Notes: generated by a model not told the origin, from the sequence alone. A stretch of 36,778 nt of DNA from Microbacterium terregens (GCF_027922045.1 NZ_BSEX01000006.1:1-36778); one strand, 5' to 3'; positions 9,886-18,061 are shown, counted from the first letter of the stretch. Program-made: numbers and translations.

Positions 9886-11364
9886 ATGGCGCCCTTCCCC
9901 TTCTCGCACGCCCGCTTCCCGCTGCTGCTCGCCGCGGCTGCGCTGGCGCTTGGCGGCTGCGACCGCCGGCCCGACGATACGGCGGTGGCGGTCAGCGTCG
10001 TGGGCGGAACGGCTCGGGTGGCCGATCCTTCGCGTACGGAGCTCTCCCCCGCCGAGCGCGTGCTGATGGGCGCGACGGCACAGGGCCTCGTCCGCTTCGA
10101 TGCCACCGGGCAGGTCGAGCCCGCGCTTGCCGAGCGCTGGATCGTGATCGACGAGGGCCAGAGCTATATCTTTCGCCTGGGTGACGCGCGGTGGCCGGAC
10201 GGCAACCGCGTCACCGCGAGCGAGGTCGTGGCAACGCTCAAGCGGGCGGTCCGCCCCGCGCACCATAAGCCCCTGGCCGGCGCCTTGCGGCTGGTCGACG
10301 AGATCGTCGAAATGACGCCGGAGGTGGTCGAGATCCGCCTGCGCCGGCCGCAGCCGGAGTTCCTGAAGCTTCTCGCGCAGCCGGAGCTTGCCATCTTCCA
10401 GGCACGCGGGCTGCGAGGGACGGGACCATTCGAGCTTGGCCAGCCGGCGCGCGGCGCGCAACAGCTGCGGCCGATCCGCGGATTGGACGACGAGGATGCG
10501 GACACGCTGCCCAGCCCCGCCGAGAGGATCGAGCTGCGCGGGGAACGGGCAGCGCGCGCGGTGCTGCGCTTTACGCGGGGCGACCTCGACCTGGTACTGG
10601 GCGGGGGCGTGGATGACTGGCCGTTGCTGGCCGTCGCGGAGGTCGCGCGGGAGAGCATCCGCGTTGATCCGGCGGTGGGGCTGTTCGGGCTGGCCGTCGC
10701 ACGGCGGCAGGGCTTCCTGGCCGAGACCGCCAACCGGGCCGCGCTGGCGGGCGCGCTCGACCGGAGCGCCATTGCGGCGGGGGTGCGCGAGGAATGGGCG
10801 CCTGCCACCGCGCTGCTCCCGGCGCAGCTCGACTCCGCAGCCGCCCCTGCCGAGTTCCCCTGGCCGGTCACGCCGACGGAGGACACGATTGGGCAAGCGC
10901 GTGCGCGGGTCGCGATCTGGCTGGCGGACCATCCGGACATGGCGCCGCTCCGGATCGCACTGCCGGAGGGGCCCGGCGCCAACCTGCTGTGGCGCGGCAT
11001 CGCCCGGTCACTGCGCGCCATCGGCCTGCCCGTGGAGCGGGTGGCGATCGATGCACCGGACGCGGACCTGCGCCTGGTCGACAAGGTCGCGCCGCTCGAT
11101 TCGGGCCGCTGGTACCTCGACAACGCCTGTGTCGCCTGCGACCCGATGATCCGCTCGATCATCGACAGCGCCGCCGATGCGCCGGACGCGGAGACACGCG
11201 GGCGGCTGCTGGCGGACGGGGACGCGGCGCTGGCGGCGGATGCGAGCTTCGTGCCGATCGCCCTGCCGCTGCGCTGGTCCCTGGTGTCGCCGCGGCTGCG
11301 CGCCTGGGCGCCGAACCCGCGCGCGTGGCACCCGTTGAATCACCTGCGCGGCGACCCCAGCTAA
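9886..11364 (+). CDS. ABC transporter substrate-binding lipoprotein, peptide/nickel type (SBP_bac_5)
   Basis: 492-residue periplasmic binding protein. The signal peptide ends in a lipobox (LALGGC), so it should be a lipoprotein anchored at Cys24 or nearby. The body has SBP_bac_5 features: LMGATAQGLVRFD, ALAERWIVIDEGQSYIF, LGDARWPDGNRVTASEVV and a C-terminal region ending in RLRAWAPNPR. Family members deliver oligopeptides, dipeptides or nickel to an ABC importer. No permease or ATPase gene is nearby, so it is an orphan or works with distant partners. The ATG at 9886 follows AGGAAGGGG; the upstream open frame runs through tRNA-Leu and is not coding. DUF4112 follows 5 bases after the stop. Confidence 0.85.
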   Translation: MAPFPFSHARFPLLLAAAALALGGCDRRPDDTAVAVSVVGGTARVADPSRTELSPAERVLMGATAQGLVRFDATGQVEPALAERWIVIDEGQSYIFRLGDARWPDGNRVTASEVVATLKRAVRPAHHKPLAGALRLVDEIVEMTPEVVEIRLRRPQPEFLKLLAQPELAIFQARGLRGTGPFELGQPARGAQQLRPIRGLDDEDADTLPSPAERIELRGERAARAVLRFTRGDLDLVLGGGVDDWPLLAVAEVARESIRVDPAVGLFGLAVARRQGFLAETANRAALAGALDRSAIAAGVREEWAPATALLPAQLDSAAAPAEFPWPVTPTEDTIGQARARVAIWLADHPDMAPLRIALPEGPGANLLWRGIARSLRAIGLPVERVAIDAPDADLRLVDKVAPLDSGRWYLDNACVACDPMIRSIIDSAADAPDAETRGRLLADGDAALAADASFVPIALPLRWSLVSPRLRAWAPNPRAWHPLNHLRGDPS

Positions 11365-11369
11365 CAGCC

Positions 11370-11804
11370 ATGAACCGTAGCTCCCGCATCCCGCCCGAAG
11401 CGTTCGACCGCCTGGCCGAAGTCGTGCCCCTGGGCCGCGACGCCGCCGCCGTGCGCAAGCGGCTGGTGGCCCTGGAGCGGCTGCTGGAGCGCAGCTTCGT
11501 GATCCCGGGCATCAAGGTGCCGGTGGGCCTCGACTTCCTGTTCAACCTGCTGCCGGTGGGCGGCAGCTTCATCGGCGCCGCGATGGGCAGCTACATGATC
11601 TGGGAGGCCCGCAACCTGGGCATGTCCAAGCTCCAGATGGCGCGCATGGCAGGCAACGTCGGCGTCGACTGGGCGGTGGGCCTGATCCCGGTGGTGGGGG
11701 CGGTGCCCGACCTGCTGTTCCGGTCGAACACCCGCAACCTGCGCATCATCAAGCGCCACCTGGACAAGCACCACCCCGGCACGGCCACGATCGACAACCC
11801 GTGA
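11370..11804 (+). CDS. DUF4112 domain protein
   Basis: 144-residue protein of the DUF4112 family, function unknown. It has two hydrophobic stretches with the family signatures FLFNLLPVGGSFIGAAMGSY and VGLIPVVGAVPDLLFRSN, followed by NLRIIKRHL. It probably sits in the inner membrane. The start lies 5 bases after the stop of the binding lipoprotein, so the two are probably co-transcribed, although a functional link is not obvious. Confidence 0.85.
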   Translation: MNRSSRIPPEAFDRLAEVVPLGRDAAAVRKRLVALERLLERSFVIPGIKVPVGLDFLFNLLPVGGSFIGAAMGSYMIWEARNLGMSKLQMARMAGNVGVDWAVGLIPVVGAVPDLLFRSNTRNLRIIKRHLDKHHPGTATIDNP

Positions 11805-11810
11805 CCGCGC

Positions 11811-11841
11811 GCGGGGCGCTGGCCGTTACCGGCCGCCCCGC
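11811..11841. terminator. Possible bidirectional terminator between convergent genes
   Basis: GCGGGGC (11811-11817) pairs with GCCCCGC (11835-11841), and GGCCG (11821-11825) pairs with CGGCC (11830-11834). The result is a 12-bp stem with a 3-base bulge and a 4-base loop. It overlaps the stop codon of the RNase T2 gene. There is no T-tract on either side. Confidence 0.4.
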
Positions 11842-12542
11842 CAGATCTTGAGCGGGGCGTTGCCGGTGAGGCCGCCCTGGTGCGCCGGGCAGGCGCGGTA
11901 GCGCAGCCGCTTGTCCAGGCACAGCCACACCTCGTCCAGCCAACCGTCGCGGGTAGCCGTGATCCGCATCATGTTGGCCGCGATGCCGGGGTTCGCCCGG
12001 GCGATCGCCTGCGCGAGCTGGCCGGCGGTGAGGCGCGAGCGGCGCGAAAGCGCGTCCATGTCCGGGAAGCGCAGCCGACCGTAGAGCGCGTTGGAGCGCG
12101 CGAAATAGGCCGCCGGCGTCACCCCCATGCAGCTGCCGTGCTTGGCATATTCATGCTGGAGCAGCTGCACCGAGGGCGTCGCGCACAGATGCTTGCGCAC
12201 CACCGCCTGGGGCAGCAGCGCCACCGGCTTGCAATATTGCGGCCAGGTCTTCCCCTCCCCGTCCGGCCACAGGCCGTGCAGGGTGAAGCCGAAGCGGTTG
12301 CCCTGACCGCACTGGAAGCTGTCGTCGCCCGCCCGCTTGCCGCGGCAATATTGCGGCGACCAGGTGAGCGCGAGCGTATAGCTGCCGATCGGGATCACCC
12401 GGCGCGGCTGCTTGGGCGTCGGCAGGTCGGCGTGCGGCCGCGGCAGCGCCGCCGGCACGCTGCACTGGGTGCTTTGTGCCAGGGCGGTGCCGGGAAGCGC
12501 GGCGGCGAGGAGCATCGCCGCCTTGTGCCAGAAGCGAATCAT
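11826..12542 (-). CDS. Ribonuclease T2 family protein, secreted
   Basis: 238-residue RNase T2-type endoribonuclease, which cleaves single-stranded RNA through a 2',3'-cyclic phosphate, normally in the periplasm or outside. A signal peptide (MIRFWHKAAMLLAAALPGTALAQ) comes first. Both active-site segments are present: CAS I as FTLHGLWPD and CAS II as HEYAKHGSC, each with its catalytic His. Several Cys suggest disulfides. The ATG overlaps the stop of the upstream membrane protein gene (ATGA), so the two are translationally coupled. It may salvage nucleotides from external or periplasmic RNA. Confidence 0.93.
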   Translation of the reverse strand: MIRFWHKAAMLLAAALPGTALAQSTQCSVPAALPRPHADLPTPKQPRRVIPIGSYTLALTWSPQYCRGKRAGDDSFQCGQGNRFGFTLHGLWPDGEGKTWPQYCKPVALLPQAVVRKHLCATPSVQLLQHEYAKHGSCMGVTPAAYFARSNALYGRLRFPDMDALSRRSRLTAGQLAQAIARANPGIAANMMRITATRDGWLDEVWLCLDKRLRYRACPAHQGGLTGNAPLKIWRGGR

Positions 12543-12973
12543 TCGAACGGCGTTTCCGCAGGGCCGGTCGGCTGCCCCTTGAACCAGGCGACGGCGTCCG
12601 GCTTGAACAGCATGACGACGGCGGCGGCCTGAAGCGCGGTCGACAGGATGCTGAGGATGCCGGTGACGCCGCCCGGATAGGCGCCGTTCAGGAGGGTGAA
12701 CACCAGCGAGAGCACGCCGATCACGAAGAAGATCACCACGATCCACCGGGCGATGTTGCTGCGCATGCGCGAGGTGAAGAACCACAGCAGCAGCGAGATG
12801 CCGAAGCCGACGATCACGCTGCCGAGCATGACGGGCGTGGCGATGGCGGCAGTGGCGGCGTCTGCCTGCATCCGCTCCATCGTGGTGTTCCAGCCGATGG
12901 CCGTGCTGACGAGCCCGAGCGCCAGCGCGCCCAGATAGAAGATGTCGAAGCGTTGAATGGACTTGGGACGCAT
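12539..12973 (-). CDS. Four-helix membrane protein of unknown function
   Basis: 144-residue protein not assigned to a family. Four hydrophobic segments are visible at about residues 10-28, 45-67, 74-96 and 105-125; charged residues (FTSRMRSNIARW) separate helices 2 and 3. It starts MRPKSIQRFDIFYLGALALG and ends in a short polar tail. It lies 61 bases after nadC and its stop overlaps the RNase T2 start, so the three genes probably form one operon. The overlap hints at a link with RNase T2, but no function can be inferred. Confidence 0.8.
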   Translation of the reverse strand: MRPKSIQRFDIFYLGALALGLVSTAIGWNTTMERMQADAATAAIATPVMLGSVIVGFGISLLLWFFTSRMRSNIARWIVVIFFVIGVLSLVFTLLNGAYPGGVTGILSILSTALQAAAVVMLFKPDAVAWFKGQPTGPAETPFE

Positions 12974-13034
12974 GGTGTTTCTCCCCCTGTAAACAGCGCC
13001 GAACCTAGCCGACCCGCCCCTTTCGGCAAGCGAA

Positions 13035-13880
13035 TTAGAGGGCGGTGAAGTCGAGCCCGATATCGGCGGCGGGCGCCGACTGGGTGAGCCGGCCGACCGA
13101 CACATAGGTGACGCCGGTCGCGGCGATTGCGGCAATGGTGTCGAGCCGGACGCCGCCCGAGGCCTCGGTGGGCACGCGTCCGGCGACCTCCGCCACCGCG
13201 GCGCGCAAGGTCGGCGGGTCCATGTTGTCGAGAAGGAGGTGGGTGGCGCCGCCGGTGAGCGCGGGGGTGATCTGGTCGAGCCGGTCGACCTCGACGATGA
13301 TCGAGGCGATGCCGGCGTCCGCCGCCCGGCGCGCCGCGGCCTCGACGCCGCCCGCCACCGCGACATGGTTGTCCTTGATCATCGCCGAGTCCCACAGCCC
13401 CATGCGGTGGTTGGTCGCACCCCCCATGCGGGTGGCGTATTTCTCCAGCCGGCGCAGGCCCGGCAGCGTCTTGCGTGTGTCGAGCAGCGTGGCGCCGGTG
13501 CCGCGGATCGCGTCCACATAGGTGGCGGTGAGCGTGGCGATGCCGGAGAGATGTTGGACGGTGTTGAGCGCCGAGCGCTCGGCCGTCAGCAGCGCGCGGG
13601 CGTTGCCGCGCAGGCGCAGCAGGTGCGAGCCGGCAGGCAGGCGATCGCCGTCCTGCACCAGCGCCTCGATCTCCACCTGCGGATCGAGCGCGCGGAAAAA
13701 GGCTTCCGCGATCGGGAGGCCCGCGACGGTGATCGCGTCGCGGCTGTCCATGACGCCGGCGAAGCGCGCATCGGCGGGGATCACGGCGGCAGAGGTGATG
13801 TCGCCCCCCTCCCCCAGATCCTCGGCAAGCGTCTCGCGGACGAAGCGATCCAGATCGAAACCTTCGAGCGACCAGTGCAT
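13035..13880 (-). CDS. nadC: Nicotinate-nucleotide diphosphorylase (carboxylating)
   Basis: 281-residue quinolinate phosphoribosyltransferase, which makes nicotinate mononucleotide from quinolinate and PRPP in de novo NAD synthesis. Family motifs are EDLGEGGDITS near the N-terminus, ERSALNTVQHLSGIAT, the substrate-binding DTRKTLPGLR, RMGGATNHRMGLWD and IKDNH, then LLLDNM and SGGV in the barrel. The length matches the family. nadA lies elsewhere in this window (26199-27209); nadB is not present. It is first in a minus-strand run with the membrane protein and RNase T2 genes. Confidence 0.96.
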   Translation of the reverse strand: MHWSLEGFDLDRFVRETLAEDLGEGGDITSAAVIPADARFAGVMDSRDAITVAGLPIAEAFFRALDPQVEIEALVQDGDRLPAGSHLLRLRGNARALLTAERSALNTVQHLSGIATLTATYVDAIRGTGATLLDTRKTLPGLRRLEKYATRMGGATNHRMGLWDSAMIKDNHVAVAGGVEAAARRAADAGIASIIVEVDRLDQITPALTGGATHLLLDNMDPPTLRAAVAEVAGRVPTEASGGVRLDTIAAIAATGVTYVSVGRLTQSAPAADIGLDFTAL

Positions 13881-14025
13881 GCGCGTTCTCCGCCGGACGT
13901 GAGGAAGGGCGCGCGGTAGCGTGCCCGGGAGAGCCGCCGCAAGGCGGAAAGTTCGTCGAGAGTCCGTCCCAGAACGCGTGTCGCACCGGTGTCCGGGGCC
14001 TGCCGCGTGGCGTGCTGCACTGCGG

Positions 14026-14047
14026 AAGGTTAGGCTAAGGTTAGGCC
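14026..14047 (-). repeat. Tandem 11-bp direct repeat upstream of nadC
   Basis: AAGGTTAGGCT (14026-14036) is followed at once by AAGGTTAGGCC (14037-14047), identical at 10 of 11 positions. It lies about 145-170 bases upstream of nadC. An 11-bp period is typical of sites bound by OmpR-type regulators on one DNA face, but the core is not one I recognise. Confidence 0.5.
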
Positions 14048-14170
14048 AAGAACGGCTGGTGCGGGCGTGGATCGCCCTCGCACCGATGCTGCTGGAGGTG
14101 GCTGATCCCAGGCGCGGCCGATCCCTTGGTGTGCGTGCGAAGGGGGACCGTTGCTCTGCCGGGCGTTGGG

Positions 14171-14198
14171 TTCCTGCCTGCGCAGGGATACGGGTGTG
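14171..14198. repeat. REP-like hairpin element, copy 1
   Basis: A 28-base segment whose head is TTCCTGC-CTGC-GCAGGGA, followed by TACGGGTGTG. It matches 32843-32870 at 27 of 28 positions, so it belongs to a dispersed repeat family. Confidence 0.7.
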
Positions 14199-14415
14199 AC
14201 GAAAGGAGGGCGCCCTGCTTCGCAGGGGTCTCGCCTGCGCGGGAACACGGTGGATGCCGGGCGGGTGGTGCCCGTCTGTAGGGCTGTGGTGTCGTTTAGA
14301 AGGCGTCCGGACGCGGTCCGCGTGATCGGCCATGGCAGTCCTCCCCGATGTGGAGGAGGACTGTGACGACGCCTGGTCGTGTAGGACAGCCCGGGCGTGT
14401 GGCCCGGGCGTGCCG

Positions 14416-15078
14416 TCAGACCTTGGCGGCGTAGAGCATGCGGCCGTTGCCGAGGTGGCCGAACACCTGCGCCAGCTCGCTCTCGCCGACCGCGAAGCAG
14501 CCCTGGCTGCGGCCGAGCTTGCCATGGGTGCGCAGCATCGAGGCGTTGGAGTACCAGGCGCCGTGGATCACGATGGCGCGATCGAGCGCATTGTTGTTGG
14601 TGGGATCGAGACCGATCAGCCGCTGCGACTTGCCATGCTTGCCGACATAATAGTCGGAGGCGAGGAAAGCGCCTTCGCACGAGGCGTTGGAGCCGTTGAG
14701 GTTGGAGAAGCGCTGCAGATAGCCGCTGTGCGCGGGATCCGAGCCGCTGCCATGGGCGACCAGCAGCGTCGTCGTCTGGCCGCTGATAAGGTCGACGAGG
14801 TGGAAGCGCGGCACCGACGAAGAGGCTGCGAAATCGGCGATGGCGATGCGATCGCGATTGGCGACCCGGCCGCCATGCGCCTGGAGCGCAGCGACCGCAC
14901 GGCGGAAGAGCGCCGGACGCACCATGCGCGGCGAGGTGAGCGGGGCGACGGGGGCCGCCGGCACGGCCGCGCGGACCGGCGAGGCGAAGGCGCCGGATGC
15001 GACCACGGCGCCCGCGACCGTGAGACCAGAGGTGAGGAATGCGCGGCGCGAGGGCGCCGTTTCGACGATGTTGTGCAC
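14416..15078 (-). CDS. Murein L,D-transpeptidase catalytic domain protein (YkuD_2 family)
   Basis: 220-residue exported protein of the YkuD_2 (PF13645) type. A Tat-like leader is present: SRRAFLTSG followed by a hydrophobic stretch to GAFASPVRA. Catalytic features are the His in AIVIHGAWYS and the Cys at about residue 194 in GRSQGCFAV. Family members are predicted to act on peptidoglycan stem peptides. The start was placed at the GTG at 15078 because GGCAGGA lies 6-7 bases upstream and the Tat motif then sits near residue 10; an upstream ATG in the same frame is possible. It is divergent from a second L,D-transpeptidase of a different family. Confidence 0.85.
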   Translation of the reverse strand: MHNIVETAPSRRAFLTSGLTVAGAVVASGAFASPVRAAVPAAPVAPLTSPRMVRPALFRRAVAALQAHGGRVANRDRIAIADFAASSSVPRFHLVDLISGQTTTLLVAHGSGSDPAHSGYLQRFSNLNGSNASCEGAFLASDYYVGKHGKSQRLIGLDPTNNNALDRAIVIHGAWYSNASMLRTHGKLGRSQGCFAVGESELAQVFGHLGNGRMLYAAKV

Positions 15079-15367
15079 GTGGATGTCCTGCCCTGAAGCC
15101 CGCTCTGGACACCGCATCGCGCTGCCCGGCACCCTTTTAGCCAAGAAATCCAAACAGTTCCTACTCGCGCACGCGCTCTGCCGCAGCCATGCCGCGGCTC
15201 ATCGCAGGATCGCACGGCTAGCGGGTTGAGGAGGGTTTCGTTGCGCGGGCGGCAGATTCTTTCTCGCCTGTCAATGGCACAAAATAGACTTACCTACGTT
15301 TAGAAAGATGTGAAGCGGATGGGTCGCACTTCCCCCCACCCGCACGATGATGATGTTGAGGTGCGTA

Positions 15368-16000
15368 ATGAACATTCGCAATTGTCGCGCCTGGCTGGCG
15401 GCCGGGGCGCTCGCTCTTTGCCTGCCAGCGGCTCCCGCTTTTGCGCAGGAAGCCATCGCGCAATTCGACATTGCGTCCAGCCAGGCGCTGAAGCCGGGCC
15501 AGTTTGTTTGGAAGGACGGCGGCGACACTTCGGAGCCGGTGACGGTGACCGTGAGCATCCCGTTGCAGCGGGCCTATGTCTTCCGCGGCAGCACCCTGAT
15601 CGGCGTGTCCACCGTTTCCACCGGCAAGCCTGGTCATGAAACGCCCACCGGCGAGTTCGAGATCCTTCAGAAGAAGGTGATGCACAAATCCAACCTGTAT
15701 GACGACGCACCCATGCCGTTCATGCAGCGGCTGACCTGGGACGGCATCGCGCTGCACGCGGGCAACATCCCGGGCCGCCCCGCCTCTCACGGCTGCGTCC
15801 GGCTGCCGTCGGCCTTTGCGAAGAAGCTGTTCGCGGCGACCGAGATGGGCGCGCTGGTGTCGATCAACAACGACCCCTACGACCCGCTTTCCGCGCCGCC
15901 GCTGCCGGCCGAGAACTTCGAATCGTCCATGTCGGGTACGGTGACGGCGTCGCAGGACGTGGTGCCCGGCCGCGGCATCCGTACCGCGACGGCGCCCTGA
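15368..16000 (+). CDS. L,D-transpeptidase (YkuD family)
   Basis: 210-residue periplasmic L,D-transpeptidase, which cross-links peptidoglycan or attaches proteins to it through an acyl-enzyme on Cys. A signal peptide ends at PAFAQ (about residue 27). The catalytic core is IALHAGNIPGRPASHGCVRLP, with His130, His141 and nucleophile Cys143. KPGHETPTGEFEIL is the usual family lead-in. The ATG at 15368 follows GAGGTG with good spacing; upstream in-frame ATGs lie inside the ribosome binding region. The divergent neighbour is also an L,D-transpeptidase type. Confidence 0.93.
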   Translation: MNIRNCRAWLAAGALALCLPAAPAFAQEAIAQFDIASSQALKPGQFVWKDGGDTSEPVTVTVSIPLQRAYVFRGSTLIGVSTVSTGKPGHETPTGEFEILQKKVMHKSNLYDDAPMPFMQRLTWDGIALHAGNIPGRPASHGCVRLPSAFAKKLFAATEMGALVSINNDPYDPLSAPPLPAENFESSMSGTVTASQDVVPGRGIRTATAP

Positions 16001-16127
16001 GCCGGGGCTGGCGGACGCATCCGGCGCTTGACCCCTGCCGTTGAAGGAGCGGCCGGGTCTGAGCACGGGACGTGTCGGGTCGCGGCGCGCGGATCTCGCC
16101 GGCGCCGTGGGCTTGCACACCGATCGG

Positions 16128-16442
16128 CTAACCGCCGCGCTTGCGGCGCCCCTCGACCAGGACTGCCTGCTGCCACCGCCCTGGCGCCTTGTCGGTCCGG
16201 TGCGTGCACCCTGCCCAGCAGCAGGGCCGCTTCTTGCCGGCCAGAACCTCCTCGCACATCCGCTGGAGGCGGCGCTGGCGCGTCGCTGGCTGCTTCGCGT
16301 CGGTGACCCAGCAGATGAACTCGTTGCGACCAAGGGGCGTCAGCTCCTGCCAGCGCGACGACAGGTCGGTGCTTGCTTGCACGGCGGCCTGAAGATCCTC
16401 GGGCGTGTCGTGGACCGTGCCGTGCGGAAACGAGTCAGCCAT
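16128..16442 (-). CDS. YdeI/OmpD-associated family protein, short form
   Basis: 104-residue protein with the OmdA/YdeI C-terminal signature: LTPLGRNEFICWV, then TRQRRLQRMCEEVLAGKKRPCCW and GCTHR. Family members are about 190 residues with an extra N-terminal domain; this one has only the C-terminal module, so it is a short form. The family has been linked with bacteriocin or peptide resistance in enterobacteria, but its biochemical role is unclear. The ATG at 16442 has GGAG upstream. It is a single minus-strand gene. Confidence 0.7.
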   Translation of the reverse strand: MADSFPHGTVHDTPEDLQAAVQASTDLSSRWQELTPLGRNEFICWVTDAKQPATRQRRLQRMCEEVLAGKKRPCCWAGCTHRTDKAPGRWQQAVLVEGRRKRGG

Positions 16443-16644
16443 GGGATCTCCAGACTTCCGAAGCCGGCCGCACTGGGCCGGGCCAGCGGATATTCGCACG
16501 CATCGTGGCGCGCGCAATCAGAACCGCAATGCTCCGGGCGCCCGATGCGCCACTCAAAGGAAGGAACTACCGGCTTCATTGAAGTGTCACGCTCCCCGCC
16601 TAGCGCTGGATTCTCCACATTCATCCTTCCGGGGGGCAAGGACT

Positions 16645-17091
16645 TTGAAGCTTCATCCCATCGCCGCGGGCTTCTTCCTCATTGCGGGCGCGCCTGCTGC
16701 CGCCCAGGAGGCCAGCTTCTGCGAGCGGCTTGCGCCGCAACTCGGCATGGCCCCGATCGAGAAGGGGCGGCAGGGGCAAACCACTGGGGAATGGCGCGTC
16801 AACACGCTGGCAGGGCTGAAGACGGTGCTGTTCGGCGGCAGTACCCTGATCTCCTTCGGCATGCAGCCGGCTGGGGACAGCGCGACTGTCGAGGACTATG
16901 CGCGCCTGCAAAAGGCCTGCGAACAACAGAAGAAGAACTTTCTCTGCCGGATCGAAGGCCCGATGATCCTCACCGTGTCCACCGGGAAGGGGAAGGCCGA
17001 AATCGAGGCCTTGCCCGGCGAGCGCGCGGAAGTCGAAATGAAGGGGACGACGATTCTCTGCCGGGATCCGCGCGCGATGAAGAAAGCCTAG
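16645..17091 (+). CDS. Small secreted protein of unknown function
   Basis: 148 residues from a TTG start. No ATG lies nearby in frame, and TTG gives a clean signal peptide (MKLHPIAAGFFLIAGAPAAAQ) with GGGGGG/AAGGA upstream. The mature part has four Cys (SFCERL, QKACEQQ, NFLCRIEG, TILCRDP) that could form two disulfides. I do not recognise the family. The frame is open much further upstream, but that extension has no coding character. The unusual start makes the exact 5' end uncertain. Confidence 0.65.
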   Translation: MKLHPIAAGFFLIAGAPAAAQEASFCERLAPQLGMAPIEKGRQGQTTGEWRVNTLAGLKTVLFGGSTLISFGMQPAGDSATVEDYARLQKACEQQKKNFLCRIEGPMILTVSTGKGKAEIEALPGERAEVEMKGTTILCRDPRAMKKA

Positions 17092-17251
17092 GGTTCGCCA
17101 GACTGGCACCCGCAGGAACAGGCCGCTTCCTGTATTCGGCTACGGACTCGCGATGCTGGCGAGGGGCGCGCGAACGGCGTAGCCTGCCAGGCGAGAACGG
17201 GCGGCCGCTCCTGATTGGTGCGGCAACGCCCCCTTTGCCTGGGAGGGCGGA

Positions 17252-17650
17252 ATGCGGGTTCGGGTGGCAAGCTGCCGGTGCGGACAATTGCGGGCCACCT
17301 GTACGGGTGAGCCGGTGCGGGTGTCGGTGTGCCATTGCCTGGAGTGCCAGAAGCGCAGCGGCAGCGCCTTTGCCGTGCAGGCGCGCTGGCCGGACGCACA
17401 GGTGGCGCTTGCCGGCGAGTTCCGGACCTGGACGCAGCAGGGCGACAGCGGCGCGGTGGCGCGTTTTCGGTTCTGCCCCACCTGTGGCGCGACTTTGGTC
17501 TATGCGAGCGAGGGCATGCCGGGGCTGACGGCAGTTGCGGTGGGCGCCTTTGCCGATCCCGGCTTTCCGGCCCCGCACTATTCCGTGTGGGAAGACCGCA
17601 AGCACGGCTGGGTCACCGTGTCCGCGGACGGGATGGAGCACTTCGCCTAG
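17252..17650 (+). CDS. GFA / CENP-V family zinc protein
   Basis: 132-residue protein of the Gfa fold (glutathione-dependent formaldehyde-activating type). The zinc ligands are in the expected order: CRCG at residues 8-11, CHCLEC at 27-32 and FCPTCG at 74-79. The KRSGSAF after the second cluster is typical. Despite the family name, most members have no proven enzyme activity, so a glutathione or aldehyde role is only suggestive. GGGAGGGCGG precedes the ATG. It is convergent with the barstar gene, with only 10 bases between the stops. Confidence 0.88.
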   Translation: MRVRVASCRCGQLRATCTGEPVRVSVCHCLECQKRSGSAFAVQARWPDAQVALAGEFRTWTQQGDSGAVARFRFCPTCGATLVYASEGMPGLTAVAVGAFADPGFPAPHYSVWEDRKHGWVTVSADGMEHFA

Positions 17651-17660
17651 CGCGACGCGG

Positions 17661-18053
17661 CTAGGCGGCGACCAGTTCGATGTTGGGATGGTCGGCGAGG
17701 ATGTGGAGGATGGTGTCGAAGTAGGTCGGCCCGTCGCCGCCTTCGACGGCGTCAAGCTGGCGGCGGATCCGGGCCACGTCGAAAAGGTCGGGCCGCTGGA
17801 GCTTTGCGCGCAGATGGGCGGCGGTGGCCTCTGCGCCGAGGGCCGATTGGCTCGCCTCCAGGTCTTTCCAGACGAGCCGCACGGGTTCGCGGCCCGCGAT
17901 CGCGCCATAGCCGCCGTGCAGCAGGTCCTCGAACGCGTCGAGGCTTTCGCCCAGCGTCCAGTTTTCGCCGGCCATGAAGACGCGGTTCACCTCTGCGTAG
18001 AAGGAGGCGATGTCGCGGATGCGGGCGCCTTCGAGCGTGAGGGTCTTGGGCAC
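17661..18053 (-). CDS. Barstar-like ribonuclease inhibitor
   Basis: 130-residue protein resembling the barstar family, whose founding member blocks barnase with an acidic helix. The segment TLGESLDAFEDLLHGGYG aligns with the barstar inhibitory helix, and its two Asp four residues apart match Asp35 and Asp39 of barstar. REPVRLVWKDL follows as the central strand. The start was set at the GTG at 18053, which begins MPKTLTLEGARIRD and lies 8 bases after the lprI-type stop; the open frame runs on upstream through that gene and is not real. No barnase-like gene is visible, so its target is unknown. Confidence 0.72.
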   Translation of the reverse strand: MPKTLTLEGARIRDIASFYAEVNRVFMAGENWTLGESLDAFEDLLHGGYGAIAGREPVRLVWKDLEASQSALGAEATAAHLRAKLQRPDLFDVARIRRQLDAVEGGDGPTYFDTILHILADHPNIELVAA

Positions 18054-18061
18054 AAGCGCGC

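Larger units (their letters stand above)
13881..14415. other. 535-base intergenic region with repeats
   Basis: No convincing gene; the open frames on both strands are artefacts of GC-rich hairpin repeats. It holds the nadC upstream region, a tandem 11-bp repeat (14026-14047), a REP-like hairpin (14171-14198) and two further short hairpins (CCCTGC-TTC-GCAGGG at 14213-14227 and a related inverted segment near 14231-14245). Confidence 0.7.

Noticed and set aside
14150..14370. Short genes in the repeat-rich intergenic region
   Set aside because: The frames translate GC-rich hairpins (for example PACAGIRV-type strings also seen at the second cluster) and lack ribosome sites.
11826..18053. RNase T2 and the barstar-like protein as an enzyme-inhibitor pair
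   Set aside because: They are 5 kb apart, in different transcription units, and barstar inhibits barnase-type RNases, which are unrelated to RNase T2.
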